Source: Deinococcus koreensis (lineage in GTDB: Bacteria; Deinococcota; Deinococci; Deinococcales; Deinococcaceae). From it: 43,937 nucleotides of DNA. The notes below the pieces were generated by a model. That model did no database searches. It had not been told where the DNA came from and saw only the letters and a program-made list of their open reading frames with translations. Within the stretch, counting starts at the first letter, position 1. Every line of letters starts with the position of its first letter. Below are positions 24,131 through 31,712 of the stretch, in pieces. Location: contig NZ_PPPD01000006.1 in NCBI RefSeq assembly GCF_002901445.1, positions 1 to 43,937 of the forward strand. Direction: 5' to 3'. A program made the position numbers and the translations under genes.

Positions 24131-24400
24131 TTCGGCAGTCAGGTGTCGGAGTAACGCTCTCACTTCGGCAGTCAGGTGTCGGCCGAAACGTCAGCGAACG
24201 GCAGTCAGGTGTCGGAATAACGCTCTCACTTCGGCAGTCAGGTGTCGCCAAACGCCCGGCGTTCGGCATCCAGGTGTCGGAAAACGCATCAGCTCTATCG
24301 GAGTGCCTTCGGCACTCAGGTGTCGGAGAAACGACGCCACACAGCTGACTTCCGCGCAAACAGTGGTTTTTACGTCCAACGTTCGGCAGTCAGGTGTCGA
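24131..24400. repeat. iteron array, probable replication origin
   Basis: Seven direct repeats of consensus TTCGGCAGTCAGGTGTCGG start at 24131, 24164, 24197, 24230, 24262, 24308 and 24382. The first four are spaced exactly 33 bp, about three helical turns, so bound initiators would stack on one face. Spacers 1-2 and 3-4 are nearly identical (AGTAACGCTCTCAC and AATAACGCTCTCAC), showing growth by duplication of a 66-bp unit. Copy 5 has TCC and copy 6 ACT variants in the middle; the last lies inside the 3' end of the rep gene. Iterons beside a winged-helix initiator gene define an iteron-type plasmid origin. The adjacent AT-rich melting region is not obvious. Confidence 0.88.
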
Positions 24401-25794
24401 TTCGCAGAACGTCCCGGCGCCTGCTCCGTTTTCGCCAGTTCCGCGATGGATCGCAGGAAAGGCTCTGGCACCTGCAACTCGACCAGACTCCCCAACCACG
24501 TCTCGAAGAACTCCGGCCTGCCGACCACGGCGTCCATGGCAGCAGAGCTGCGCGCTTCATACGACCAGCGCTCATGTAATCCGAGGGTGCCCAGCAGTTC
24601 GAGCGTTGCCTCGAAGCGTTCGATGGCCCGGTTCTGGTTCTTGTGCTCGCGCAGATCGAGCACGTCCTGCATCAGGCTGGCCCGTAGGAGCAGCGTCTTG
24701 ACGGGAATGAAGCGGGTGGTCGTGGCGTCACTGGCGGTCTCGCGGAGCCAGTACGACAGTTCCGTCCCGATCTGTTTGGCCCAGAGGTTCGTGGCGGAGT
24801 TGGCGGGAAGTTCCACCAGACCCCGGAAGATGGGCGCGAAGGAGCGTGGGAAGTACTTCGCCCAGTCACCCAGCACGATCGTCCAGGAACTGGGCACAGA
24901 CTGCCCGTCGATCTTGCGGGAGCGGCCCCGGGCCATGACGGCCAGCACGCGTTGACGCGTACCCTCGTCATCGTCCGGGCCGGCGTCGGGCAGGGTGAGC
25001 CAGAGACGCTCGAGGTGGAACAGGCTCTGCGTGCAGCGCAGCAGATCCTTGGGACGGACGCTGCCGTTCGGGTGTGGTTTCAGACCCAGGGCCTTGGCGA
25101 GTTCGCCCGGTTTGATGGTGATGGGCGTGAACAGGTCATCCTGCTCGTGTTCGAGCGCCTTAGCCGTCAGGAGGCGCCACACGTCGGAGGTGCGCGGATC
25201 CAGGGTCATCAGCTGCTGACGTAAGGCGTCCTTGCCGGCATTCTCCTCGAAGTAATTCAGGACGAGGCCTTCCTCGAAGACCTCACGGTATTGCAGGGTC
25301 GCGTCGTTCCAGCCATCGGGGCCGCGTGTCGCCCGGTCGATCAGTACGCTGGGTTTGTTCGCCAGGGTGATGAGGTAGGGGTGGGCCGCCGGCTCGGCCA
25401 GGGGTGTCGCCGCTTCCGGCGCGACCACCGCTGGGAAATGCCCGGCAGCCACGCCGGCCCGCAGCACCCACTGCCAGAGGCGGGTCGGCAGTCGATAGTG
25501 GCCATTCAGCGGCGTCACGTAGAGGATGCGTTCGCGCCACAAGCGTTTATCGAGGCTGTTCCCCGCGCGAACCTTGCTCCCGTCCAGGAGGGGGGCGATG
25601 TCATCGACGCGTTCTCCGTGCTCCTCCACCCACTTCACGGCCGCCCAGCCCTGGTACAGGGCCTTGAGCTGCTCGAAGGCTGGCCCCCGCTCTGGCAGGG
25701 GATGTGGCAGGTTGATCTCCCGGCCGAAACGGCTGGAGGACGCCTGCACGAGGAGCGCCATCTCCGCGGCGGCTGGCATTTTTTGCCGGGGCAT
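24370..25794 (-). CDS. plasmid replication initiator (iteron-binding Rep)
   Basis: A 474-residue protein starting MPRQKMPAAAEMALLVQ. The order of helical and winged-helix-like segments (LYQGWAAVKWVEEHGE, LRQQLMTLDPRTSDVWRLLT, ELAKALGLKPHPNGSVRPKD, then DLLRCTQSLFHLERLWL) fits replication initiator proteins with two winged helices. The adjacent iteron array supports this. The gene is transcribed toward the iterons rather than away from them, and its last codons (RHLTAER) are encoded by iteron 7. Rep would bind the iterons, recruit host replication proteins and limit copy number by handcuffing. The exact Rep family is uncertain. The 239 bp upstream show no certain gene. Confidence 0.82.
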   Translation of the reverse strand: MPRQKMPAAAEMALLVQASSSRFGREINLPHPLPERGPAFEQLKALYQGWAAVKWVEEHGERVDDIAPLLDGSKVRAGNSLDKRLWRERILYVTPLNGHYRLPTRLWQWVLRAGVAAGHFPAVVAPEAATPLAEPAAHPYLITLANKPSVLIDRATRGPDGWNDATLQYREVFEEGLVLNYFEENAGKDALRQQLMTLDPRTSDVWRLLTAKALEHEQDDLFTPITIKPGELAKALGLKPHPNGSVRPKDLLRCTQSLFHLERLWLTLPDAGPDDDEGTRQRVLAVMARGRSRKIDGQSVPSSWTIVLGDWAKYFPRSFAPIFRGLVELPANSATNLWAKQIGTELSYWLRETASDATTTRFIPVKTLLLRASLMQDVLDLREHKNQNRAIERFEATLELLGTLGLHERWSYEARSSAAMDAVVGRPEFFETWLGSLVELQVPEPFLRSIAELAKTEQAPGRSANRHLTAERWT

Positions 25795-26033
25795 GCCGCC
25801 ATTGTACGGAGTCGAGCGTCATCAGCAGTTGCGCGCCGGCGCGCATGGGGCCAGTTCTGCCGTCCGATTTATGCACTTGGCGAGGCAGGTCATCAAAGGC
25901 GGGCAGCGTCAACACACCGAGGTGAAAGAGCTCCTGTGGCAGCGCACGGAACCTCAGCATTCCTCCTGGTCGCGGCGCGTCATGGCATCCAGCTCATCCC
26001 TAGCCAGGGCCTGCAAAAAAGGTCTGGCACTGC

Positions 26034-26390
26034 TTAGGGGTCAGGTCTCGGAGGCGCTGCGGCGCAAAGGTCTCCTCCAGCAAGTTCGACTTGTTCTAGC
26101 TCCTGAACCTCAAGTAGATGTTCTTCCAGCTCCCGTTCCAAGAAGCTGGGCACGACCTCTGGACAACTGTCGAAGGTAAGGCTCAGATCAAGACTTTCCA
26201 CGGGGTGTACGGCTTCGTCCCTGGACTGCGGTAACACCATCATAGCGGGCCGTCCATCCGGCAGGCGGTGCAGAAATACTCCGTGTCCCATCCTTCGCAG
26301 AGCGCTGGCTCCGAGCGGGGTTAAACGATCTGACGAAGAACCGCGAGGGTGAGGCTCCCCGGCAATGGGTCGTGAAGTGGTTTCCAACAC
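26034..26390 (-). CDS. hypothetical acidic protein
   Basis: A 118-residue frame. The core reads LTPLGASALRRMGHGVFLH, RLPDGRPAMMVLPQSRDEAV and VPSFLERELEEHLLEVQELE: a small alpha/beta unit followed by a strongly acidic helix. Coding character is moderate and no ribosome site is clear. The family is not recognised. It lies upstream of and codirectional with rep, so a plasmid accessory function is possible. Confidence 0.4.
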   Translation of the reverse strand: MLETTSRPIAGEPHPRGSSSDRLTPLGASALRRMGHGVFLHRLPDGRPAMMVLPQSRDEAVHPVESLDLSLTFDSCPEVVPSFLERELEEHLLEVQELEQVELAGGDLCAAAPPRPDP

Positions 26391-26494
26391 GCGGCACCTT
26401 CGAGCTGGTGCAAGCGCTTGATCCAGATGCCTTGGGCCAGGATTCGGCCGTCGGTAGTCGGCGTCAGATGCGCCGACGAACCAGCTGTGAGTGG

Positions 26495-27091
26495 TTATGA
26501 CCCCTCGACAAGACCTGCGAGTCGCCCACTCAGATGAAAAATTCCATCAGTATCCAAGGAGATTTTTCCCGCCCAGCGCCACGTCTCTTTGCCGTAGTTG
26601 AATTCGATCTCAATGTCCATCTCGGGGAAGGCGACGAACCTAGTTCCGTTGAAAGACACTTTATCTGAGACGCCGTGAAATAGAAACGACTCCTTTTCAG
26701 GAGGAATTGACAGCAACTTCGGAGTGCCAACTTTATCCCAACGAAACTCCTGGATGTCGATGGGTTCTTCGTTCATGCAAACACGCCTCAGGACGACTAC
26801 CTGAGTTCCCCTGTTGAACAGTGTTACGAAGGAGCCGTAGTGTAGGCTCTGCACCAAAAGGTCGATCCTGGGTTTCTCTGCCTCCTCTCGACCTCGTCTC
26901 TCTTCATCCCATTGTTCCTGCATGAGCCTGAGCTGCGAATCCGCGGTGATTGCCTGCATGACTGCAGCATCAGCACTGCGTTTAGCCTCCTCAGCACTTT
27001 GAACCGCTGCTCCCGCAGAGCGCGACGCCGCGAACCACCCAGCTAGGGAGGAGAGAATGGCAGCGATCGCAAGCCAGTCAGTAACAGTCAT
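26495..27091 (-). CDS. membrane-anchored coiled-coil protein
   Basis: A 198-residue protein. It starts MTVTDWLAIAAILSSLAGWF, one N-terminal membrane helix, followed by an Ala-rich coiled coil (about 30-75, SAEEAKRSADAAVMQAITA and EQWDEERRGREEAEK). The C-terminal 120 residues are a beta-rich soluble domain (PRIDLLVQSLHYGSFVTLFN, then VSFNGTRFVAFPEMDIEIEF, ending WRWAGKISLDTDG). GC is lower than in the surrounding genes, hinting at recent acquisition. Similar single-pass proteins are common as uncharacterised genes in accessory regions. No function is assigned. Confidence 0.7.
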   Translation of the reverse strand: MTVTDWLAIAAILSSLAGWFAASRSAGAAVQSAEEAKRSADAAVMQAITADSQLRLMQEQWDEERRGREEAEKPRIDLLVQSLHYGSFVTLFNRGTQVVVLRRVCMNEEPIDIQEFRWDKVGTPKLLSIPPEKESFLFHGVSDKVSFNGTRFVAFPEMDIEIEFNYGKETWRWAGKISLDTDGIFHLSGRLAGLVEGS

Positions 27092-27502
27092 AGATCAAGT
27101 TACACGGCAAAGAACTGCGGTATAGGCGCAATTCATCTCACCTTCTGAACCGTGCTATGTCCGATCTGACTTTCCTGCACCATGGGATATGGACACAAAT
27201 ATACCGATCAGTACGGAGGAACCACCTTTCAGCTTCGCCACCAATGGCGTGATTTGGGCCGTCCTCAATGCCTAAGCTCGTAGTCTGCTTCGTGACAGCC
27301 CGGAGTACTGTCAGGCGTGCAGTCTCGCGGCGAACGCCAGATGGGAGGGCGCCACGTCACAGGGAGAGGCCTTGGTCATGGCCACTGAACTGGGCTTAAT
27401 CCGATGTGGCAACATCACTTCAACCAGTCTTGCACTCGCACAGGATTTGATGAGCCGACTGAGCACGCCATCCGCACCGCTCTCAATCCCAGGGTGGAAT
27501 CC
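27092..27502. other. intergenic region with a 33-codon open frame
   Basis: About 410 bp. The only coding-like segment is 27182-27283 (plus): MGYGHKYTDQYGG followed by TTFQLRHQWRDLGRPQCLSS. It is rich in aromatic and polar residues and reads like real protein rather than GC-driven noise. It has no clear ribosome site and may be a small protein or the remnant of a larger gene. The rest shows nothing. Confidence 0.35.
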
Positions 27503-27988
27503 ATGTCGAAGTCTCCCGCCGACGCTTACCTCCACCACCTGTACGCCGAACTGCTGGCGTTTTACGCCCACTTCCTCGCCTCCCCTGAAGGGGAGAGTGC
27601 GCCCCGGCGTCAGGACATCGAGGTCACCCGCAACCACACCCAAGAACTCGCCGACGGCGCGCCTTGCACACCCGGGCATCAGATCTGCCTGATCGACGCC
27701 AGTCGCCACCTGCACGCCGGTATTGGCGCCGCCGAGCTCGGCTACCTGGATGAGGGCGCCGAGGTTAGTGAAGCTGTCAATACGGTGCTCAGGCACGCCG
27801 GCGCATTCCTGGCTCCCTACGCAACCCACCAGGGTTCGGTCGTGCAGCATGTCGTGACCAAGCTGCAGGGTGGTGTCGGTTCCCGCGGGCAACAGGAGGT
27901 AGCCGCTCTGATCGCTCTGCTGATGCACGGGGTGCCGGTGAAGGTCGTCAGGCCCCGCAGGAATTCCCAAATCCAGTTGCAGGCCTGA
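27503..27988 (+). CDS. hypothetical soluble protein
   Basis: A 161-residue protein starting MSKSPADAYLHHLYAELLAF with a GGGTGG Shine-Dalgarno just upstream. GC-rich third positions support coding on this strand. The fold looks mostly helical: an N-terminal helix (5-25), a polar region TRNHTQELADGAPCTPGHQI, then long helices (GYLDEGAEVSEAVNTVLRHA and SRGQQEVAALIALLMHGVPV), ending in a basic tail. Several His and a Cys occur but no metal-site pattern. No family is recognised. Confidence 0.65.
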   Translation: MSKSPADAYLHHLYAELLAFYAHFLASPEGESAPRRQDIEVTRNHTQELADGAPCTPGHQICLIDASRHLHAGIGAAELGYLDEGAEVSEAVNTVLRHAGAFLAPYATHQGSVVQHVVTKLQGGVGSRGQQEVAALIALLMHGVPVKVVRPRRNSQIQLQA

Positions 27989-28044
27989 AGGGCGCCATAC
28001 ATCTTTCCCACCGGCTCCACCGCACAGGTAGCCTGAGCAGCAGC

Positions 28045-28341
28045 ATGCGCACCCCCACCATCCTGCTGAGCGTGGCCCTCGTGGCCCTGGCCCTCTGGAA
28101 TGTCAAGCTGACCCTGGACGTCCGCGAGGCCAGGGCCATCGCAGTGAACGCGGTGCGTAGCATGCCTGAGGCGACCGACCTCAGCGACATCGAAAGCCGG
28201 CTGGACGCTATCGAGAGTGAAATCTCCGACATGGCCGACCGACTGTTTGAGACAGAGAGCAGCGTAGTGACCTCAGGGCTGGCCTACGTCGATCTAGATA
28301 GCCTGGAGAACCGCATTCAAAGCCTGGAGTCAGGCTTTTGA
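28045..28341 (+). CDS. small single-pass coiled-coil protein
   Basis: A 98-residue protein. An N-terminal membrane helix or uncleaved signal (TPTILLSVALVALALWNVKL) is followed by a heptad-patterned coiled coil (TDLSDIESRLDAIESEISDM, then DSLENRIQSLESG). It is probably a membrane-anchored, exported coiled-coil protein. It lies 57 bp after the preceding plus-strand gene, possibly in one transcript. Function unknown. Confidence 0.65.
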   Translation: MRTPTILLSVALVALALWNVKLTLDVREARAIAVNAVRSMPEATDLSDIESRLDAIESEISDMADRLFETESSVVTSGLAYVDLDSLENRIQSLESGF

Positions 28342-28398
28342 GAGGGCTGAGGTCGCGCGGGGGCGTGTGAGGGTGAAGAGGGTAGGGCCGGCAAATCA

Positions 28399-28782
28399 CT
28401 ACTTGATCTGTACTCGGCCCTCCATTGGTTGTGCAACTCTTACCACTACGGCACCATCCTGTTTCACAACGATGTCGGTCAGCGCCGCTTCAAAACCCCC
28501 TTCACCATCTGGCAGCATAAAAACAGTTTGAGGATGTGCCTTCTGGTGTGTGATGCGAGGTATAGCTAACTCGTAATCTCCTTCTGGCCGCGAATACCAA
28601 TCGGCAGTGGAGAAGTCACGTATGTAAGCCACAGACTCTTTCTCCTGTTTCACTGCAGCTGCGATTGATGTGAGTGCCCCACCAACGCCCAAAACAGCAC
28701 CGAGCACTGGGTTCACAGCTCCCAGCACTGCACCAACTGCAGCGACGACGGCTCCCAGGAGAATGAGGTGAAAAGCGCGCAT
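28399..28782 (-). CDS. small membrane protein with Gly/Ala-rich helices
   Basis: A 127-residue protein. Two adjoining Gly/Ala/Val-rich hydrophobic stretches at residues 5-45 (MRAFHLILLGAVVAAVGAVL, then GAVNPVLGAVLGVGGALTSI) resemble a glycine-zipper-type membrane hairpin. A soluble 80-residue C-terminal part (VAYIRDFSTADWYSRPEGDY, ending GAVVVRVAQPMEGRVQIK) follows. GC is lower than in the surroundings. Glycine-zipper membrane segments can oligomerise, but a pore role is speculation. Confidence 0.65.
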   Translation of the reverse strand: MRAFHLILLGAVVAAVGAVLGAVNPVLGAVLGVGGALTSIAAAVKQEKESVAYIRDFSTADWYSRPEGDYELAIPRITHQKAHPQTVFMLPDGEGGFEAALTDIVVKQDGAVVVRVAQPMEGRVQIK

Positions 28783-28850
28783 CTGCCCAAGCTACAGGTT
28801 AGCTCTGCCCCCCTGCGCGTTCTCCCATTCAAAGCTTTCGGCCCCCGGTC

Positions 28851-29104
28851 TCAGAGCTGGGCCGTCAGGACAGCCCACGCCCCCGCCTCAGTGTGCATTG
28901 AGTGCTTTTTGAGGTAGTCCAGCAGGTTGGCGATCGCCTCGCCCAACGGCCGTCCCTGAGTCACTGCTGCATCTGCCGCCGCGTAGGCCCAGGGCACCTG
29001 ATGAGGCGGGCAGGCGAGGCCAGGTGGCGCGGGTGGTTGGTGACTGGCGTGAGGCGGGGAACCCGGAGGTCGAGGGCGCGCCGGGTGACCTCTTCAGGAT
29101 CCAC
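28851..29104 (-). pseudogene. frameshifted gene after the terminase-like protein
   Basis: It starts at GTG 29104, overlapping the end of the terminase-like gene by 11 bases: VDPEEVTRRALDLRVPRL then TPVTNHPRHLASPARLIR. Near 29000, at a GGGCCC-rich run, the frame breaks. Protein-like sequence resumes in another frame as PWAYAAADAAVTQGRPLGEA and NLLDYLKKHSMHTEAGAW to a TGA at 28851. One indel would restore an ORF of about 84 codons. It was probably the next gene of a phage-like operon. The family is unknown. Confidence 0.5.
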
Positions 29105-29600
29105 GGTCGCCACTGCTGGGTGGAGCGTCGATCGTCTGCAGGGCCAGCAGGCGTTGCTGCCGGCTGGCTCGCAGCTCTTGGCGGATGGTGTCTCTGGCCT
29201 CGTGGACGATCTGTACCTGACCGTTGACGGTGATGGTCTGGTCGATGCGCTGTCTTTCCCCGTACTGTTCCCGATCCCACGCGCGGGCCAGGAATTCGCC
29301 GGCCTTCACCGTAGCGTTGGCTATCTTAGGGTCGGTGCTGGTGGCGATGCGGTACATGTTGTCCTCGACGGCTGACAGCCGGATCCTGGTAAGGAACTCC
29401 GTGACCGCTTCGTCGAAGGAGGGAAAGTCGTTTCGCCAGCGCCGTACCGACGGCAGGCTGACCCCGCTGGCCGCACAGGCCGCCGTCAGCATCCCTTCGA
29501 CATGCAGCGCCCGCAGGAAGGCACTCATGCGCTCGTTGCGGGTGCGCTGTGCTGGCGTCCAGTGGGCTGGTTGGACGTCCTGCTGCTCCAGCACTGTCAT
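29094..29600 (-). CDS. phage terminase small-subunit-like protein
   Basis: A 168-residue protein. An HTH near residues 24-58 (MSAFLRALHVEGMLTAACAA, then SGVSLPSVRRWRNDFPSF) is followed by a helical middle (DEAVTEFLTRIRLSAVEDNM, ANATVKAGEFLARAWDREQY) and a TVNGQVQIVHEARD tail. This HTH plus helical oligomerisation layout is that of many small terminase subunits, which bind phage DNA and load the packaging motor. No large terminase, portal or capsid gene follows. The gene is therefore either a prophage remnant or a co-opted regulator. It overlaps the start of the decayed gene downstream and abuts the upstream gene with a one-base overlap. Confidence 0.55.
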   Translation of the reverse strand: MTVLEQQDVQPAHWTPAQRTRNERMSAFLRALHVEGMLTAACAASGVSLPSVRRWRNDFPSFDEAVTEFLTRIRLSAVEDNMYRIATSTDPKIANATVKAGEFLARAWDREQYGERQRIDQTITVNGQVQIVHEARDTIRQELRASRQQRLLALQTIDAPPSSGDRGS

Positions 29601-30001
29601 CAGTTCATCCTGGCCATGGCACTGCGCCAGGCCCAGTAGGCCGTGAAATCGCTGGGCGTCGCCTCCACCAGTGGGCGTGCAACCATCTGGCCGCTTCCAA
29701 TCGGGACGAAGACCGTGACGTAAAGTTCAACTTCACACCTGCCCGCCGCTTCGAGTTCATCGACGGTGAAGTCCGGTCGGCGTGTCCCTGTCATCAGCCC
29801 ATCAAGAACGTTGACCGGTGTTGGGAGTTCGACACGGTACATGCATACGCCGCCCAGCCTCCGGGGTTCCATCACAGCGAGCATCAGTGGGTGCTCACCT
29901 CTCTGCACGATCACAAGATCACGTGCCTCGGACTCGGAAAGCAGGTCGCCCGGCTGAATGCACCGGCCAGAGCGTGGCAGTTCGACACTTGGGTTCGTCA
30001 T
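29600..30001 (-). CDS. hypothetical protein upstream of terminase-like gene
   Basis: A 133-residue protein starting MTNPSVELPRSGRCIQPGDL. The middle is beta-rich (ARDLVIVQRGEHPLMLAVME, VCMYRVELPTPVNVLDGLM, CEVELYVTVFVPIGSG). Its stop overlaps the ATG of the terminase-like gene by one base, so the two form an operon. Composition and position suggest a small phage-type gene. No family is recognised. Confidence 0.6.
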   Translation of the reverse strand: MTNPSVELPRSGRCIQPGDLLSESEARDLVIVQRGEHPLMLAVMEPRRLGGVCMYRVELPTPVNVLDGLMTGTRRPDFTVDELEAAGRCEVELYVTVFVPIGSGQMVARPLVEATPSDFTAYWAWRSAMARMN

Positions 30002-30212
30002 GTGCCCATGGTGCGGGAAAGTCTGGACGGACGTGGCACGCCTCGCACGAGGGCAAATCTGACGGTGAAAAGCGAGGGGCCTCTATAGGTATTGGAGACT
30101 GGGAGTGTGCCTAAAGGTGAACCTCTGGGGGGTCAGCAGAAGCGCAGCAGGCCCCTGAAGCCATGCCGCTGCTCGAGCTTGAGCGCCGAGGTAACTACGG
30201 CCGCCTGCTCCA

Positions 30213-30482
30213 TCAGGTGCGAACCTGACCGGTGCGCATCCCACGCCAAAGTTCTCTGCCTTGCCACCGGACGACGAACATGGTGCGGGACTCTGTACCC
30301 AATCGTTGGCTGAGCGCATTGACGGCAAGGCTATAGGGATCCTCCCAGGCAGCTGTGACGCCCAGGTCGAACATCGACTGCCACAGCCAGCGCTGAGGGA
30401 CAGGCAGGTGCGTTGGCCAGTAGGCATTCTCCAGCATCAGGTTCATACACCAGTGTGCCCAGTTCAGGCGGGCGGGATTCAA
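30213..30482 (-). CDS. small Trp-rich hypothetical protein
   Basis: An 89-residue frame beginning at a TTG preceded by GAGGA; an internal ATG at residue 13 is also possible. Trp content is high (WAHWCMNLMLENAYWPTHL, QRWLWQSMFDLGVTAAWEDP, FVVRWQGRELWRGM) and the residue pattern is protein-like, unlike the other frames here. It could be a phage-type gene belonging with the terminase-like cluster. No family is recognised. The 211 bp to the next gene downstream show nothing clear. Confidence 0.4.
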   Translation of the reverse strand: MNPARLNWAHWCMNLMLENAYWPTHLPVPQRWLWQSMFDLGVTAAWEDPYSLAVNALSQRLGTESRTMFVVRWQGRELWRGMRTGQVRT

Positions 30483-30628
30483 ATCCTCGTCCCTATTCCC
30501 TCTTCGCTGGCGTCCCAGGAAGGCAGTCCCGGCACGCTCCAGGGTGAGGGTGGCGAAGAGGGCAAGATAAGAGCGCGCTCAATTGCCCGTCCTGGTCAGA
30601 AAGAGGCTGTCCTGGCTGGGGCGCTACA

Positions 30629-30808
30629 TCAGCGCTGATGTTGCAGCCGCTTCCACTGGCGAATTTCGTCGGCGCTTGACCTTAGGAGCGTGATCTCGCC
30701 TTCGCAGGGCAGCGGGCGCCCAGAACAGCGGCGCGGCACTTGCTCGATCTTTCGCGACAGCCGTTGGGCGAAGAATCGGGCACGCTGAGGCTGAACCTGG
30801 GTGGTCAT
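30629..30808 (-). CDS. small basic hypothetical protein
   Basis: A 59-residue basic frame: MTTQVQPQRARFFAQRLSRK, then EGEITLLRSSADEIRQWKRL. It may be a complete small gene or the tail of the decayed gene upstream, since the preceding sequence is in the same direction. Coding support is weak. Confidence 0.3.
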   Translation of the reverse strand: MTTQVQPQRARFFAQRLSRKIEQVPRRCSGRPLPCEGEITLLRSSADEIRQWKRLQHQR

Positions 30809-30839
30809 CCACGCTCTGGAGGAGATCGGCAAACAGATG

Positions 30840-31290
30840 CTAGCTGTCACCCGGCGGGCCGACCCTGACGTCGATCTCCAGCGATTCGCCTTCGTCCCAG
30901 AGGTAGGCGCGGGCCCCCAGGTAGCCGTCTTCGACTCCAGCCACGACCAGGGGGTGGCGGTCGCTGAACAGGCCGCGCCGGCCCCCCAGCCGGAGCCACA
31001 AGAGGTCGTCGCGCTGACTCGGCAGGCGGCCGTCTGGGGCGGCGATCCACGTTCCAGTCCAGTCGGCGTCGGAATGCACGCTGGAGAGGGCGTCCCCGAT
31101 CCCAATGAGGTAGGGCAGGCAGATGTCCAGGGGGGATAGAGATGGGCCTGGCAGGCAGTGGGTAAGACGAGCGAGACCCGGAGTTCCGTTCCCACGTACG
31201 TGCCGAGGAGCGCCCCGCCCTGCCAGCGGCCTCGCGCTTCCGCCAAACTGCTTGGTGAGCGGGTGCAGTATGAACTTGAAATACCACTCT
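30840..31290 (-). pseudogene. frameshifted hypothetical gene
   Basis: Coding-like sequence in one frame (RGRWQGGALLGTYVGTELRV, SLVLPTACQAHLYP) breaks at a CCCCCC run near 31130. It continues in another frame as LDICLPYLIGIGDALSSVHS, then DADWTGTWIAAPDGRLPSQR, DDLLWLRLGGRRGLFSDRHP and YLGARAYLWDEGESLEID to a stop at 30840. The homopolymer suggests a one-base deletion or a sequencing error. The 5' end is not defined: the upstream frame enters AT-rich DNA and may be truncated at the island boundary. The family is not recognised. Confidence 0.5.
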
Positions 31291-31313
31291 GGATCATATA
31301 TAAGTTAAAAACT

Positions 31314-31326
31314 CCGCTACAAGCGG
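31314..31326 (-). terminator. short hairpin followed by T-run on minus strand
   Basis: CCGCT-ACA-AGCGG, read on the minus strand, is followed by AG and five T. A weak intrinsic terminator for minus-strand transcription entering from the AT-rich island, placed just before the decayed gene. Confidence 0.4.
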
Positions 31327-31345
31327 CGGTGAAAAACACATAAAT

Positions 31346-31374
31346 AACCCTAAGCGCTAACGCTTAGGGTTTTT
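31346..31374 (+). terminator. strong perfect hairpin at the edge of the AT-rich island
   Basis: AACCCTAAGCG and CGCTTAGGGTT, perfect 11-base arms with loop CTAA, ending in a T-run on the plus strand. It marks the junction between GC-rich DNA and the AT-rich integrase island. No plus-strand gene ends here, so it may insulate the island, or be an att/secondary-structure element. Confidence 0.6.
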
Positions 31375-31517
31375 ACATTATAGCGGAATCTACATGATGC
31401 GGAGACGATAAGCCTCAAATCATAGGGAGGTGACTTTTCATGCAAATATACAACAATAGGAATAGATTCTTGCTGTAGTAAACCAGCGTGAATACAGGAT
31501 GTTTAAAAATATGACCT

Positions 31518-31567
31518 GTAAACTACCCATAGTTTACTATGATATCCTGTTGATAAATAGTCAACAG
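31518..31567. promoter_or_regulatory. two consecutive inverted repeats upstream of AT-rich integrase
   Basis: GTAAACTA-CCCA-TAGTTTAC (31518-31537) and CTGTTGA-seven bases-TCAACAG (31547-31567) lie about 150 bp before the integrase start. They may be regulator sites for the adjoining XRE proteins or core recombination sites. The rest of 31375-31712 is AT-rich and holds no gene I can support. Confidence 0.45.
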
Positions 31568-31712
31568 ATGTATATGCAGTCCCTGTCAGCGCGGGATGCG
31601 CGTGCCCTCGTTTTTATCGCAGGAGGTATATGGATTAAAATAAGAAATTTCTCGATCTAGACGGCATAACCTGGTTTTCCGAACTCCCCTCCCAAATGAG
31701 GTTTTTAATTCC

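Noticed and set aside
23949..24359. 136-codon minus-strand frame with repeated TPDCRS units
   Set aside because: The repeats are the iterons read as codons; no ribosome site or protein character.
24131..24400. Regular repeats considered as a CRISPR array
   Set aside because: Repeat unit is 19 bp, spacers are partly identical to each other and very short, and no cas genes are present; iterons explain it.
25795..25960. Protein-like minus-strand stretch upstream of rep (LRFRALPQELFHLG)
   Set aside because: Runs into the rep start in another frame and has no defined start; possibly a leader or relic, but not enough to annotate.
27311..27970. 219-codon minus-strand frame
   Set aside because: Antisense to the plus-strand gene with a good ribosome site and GC-rich third positions.
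31621..31638. AGGAGG followed by ATG GAT TAA, a two-codon leader
   Set aside because: Minimal frame with a good ribosome site but no link to a regulated structure; probably chance.
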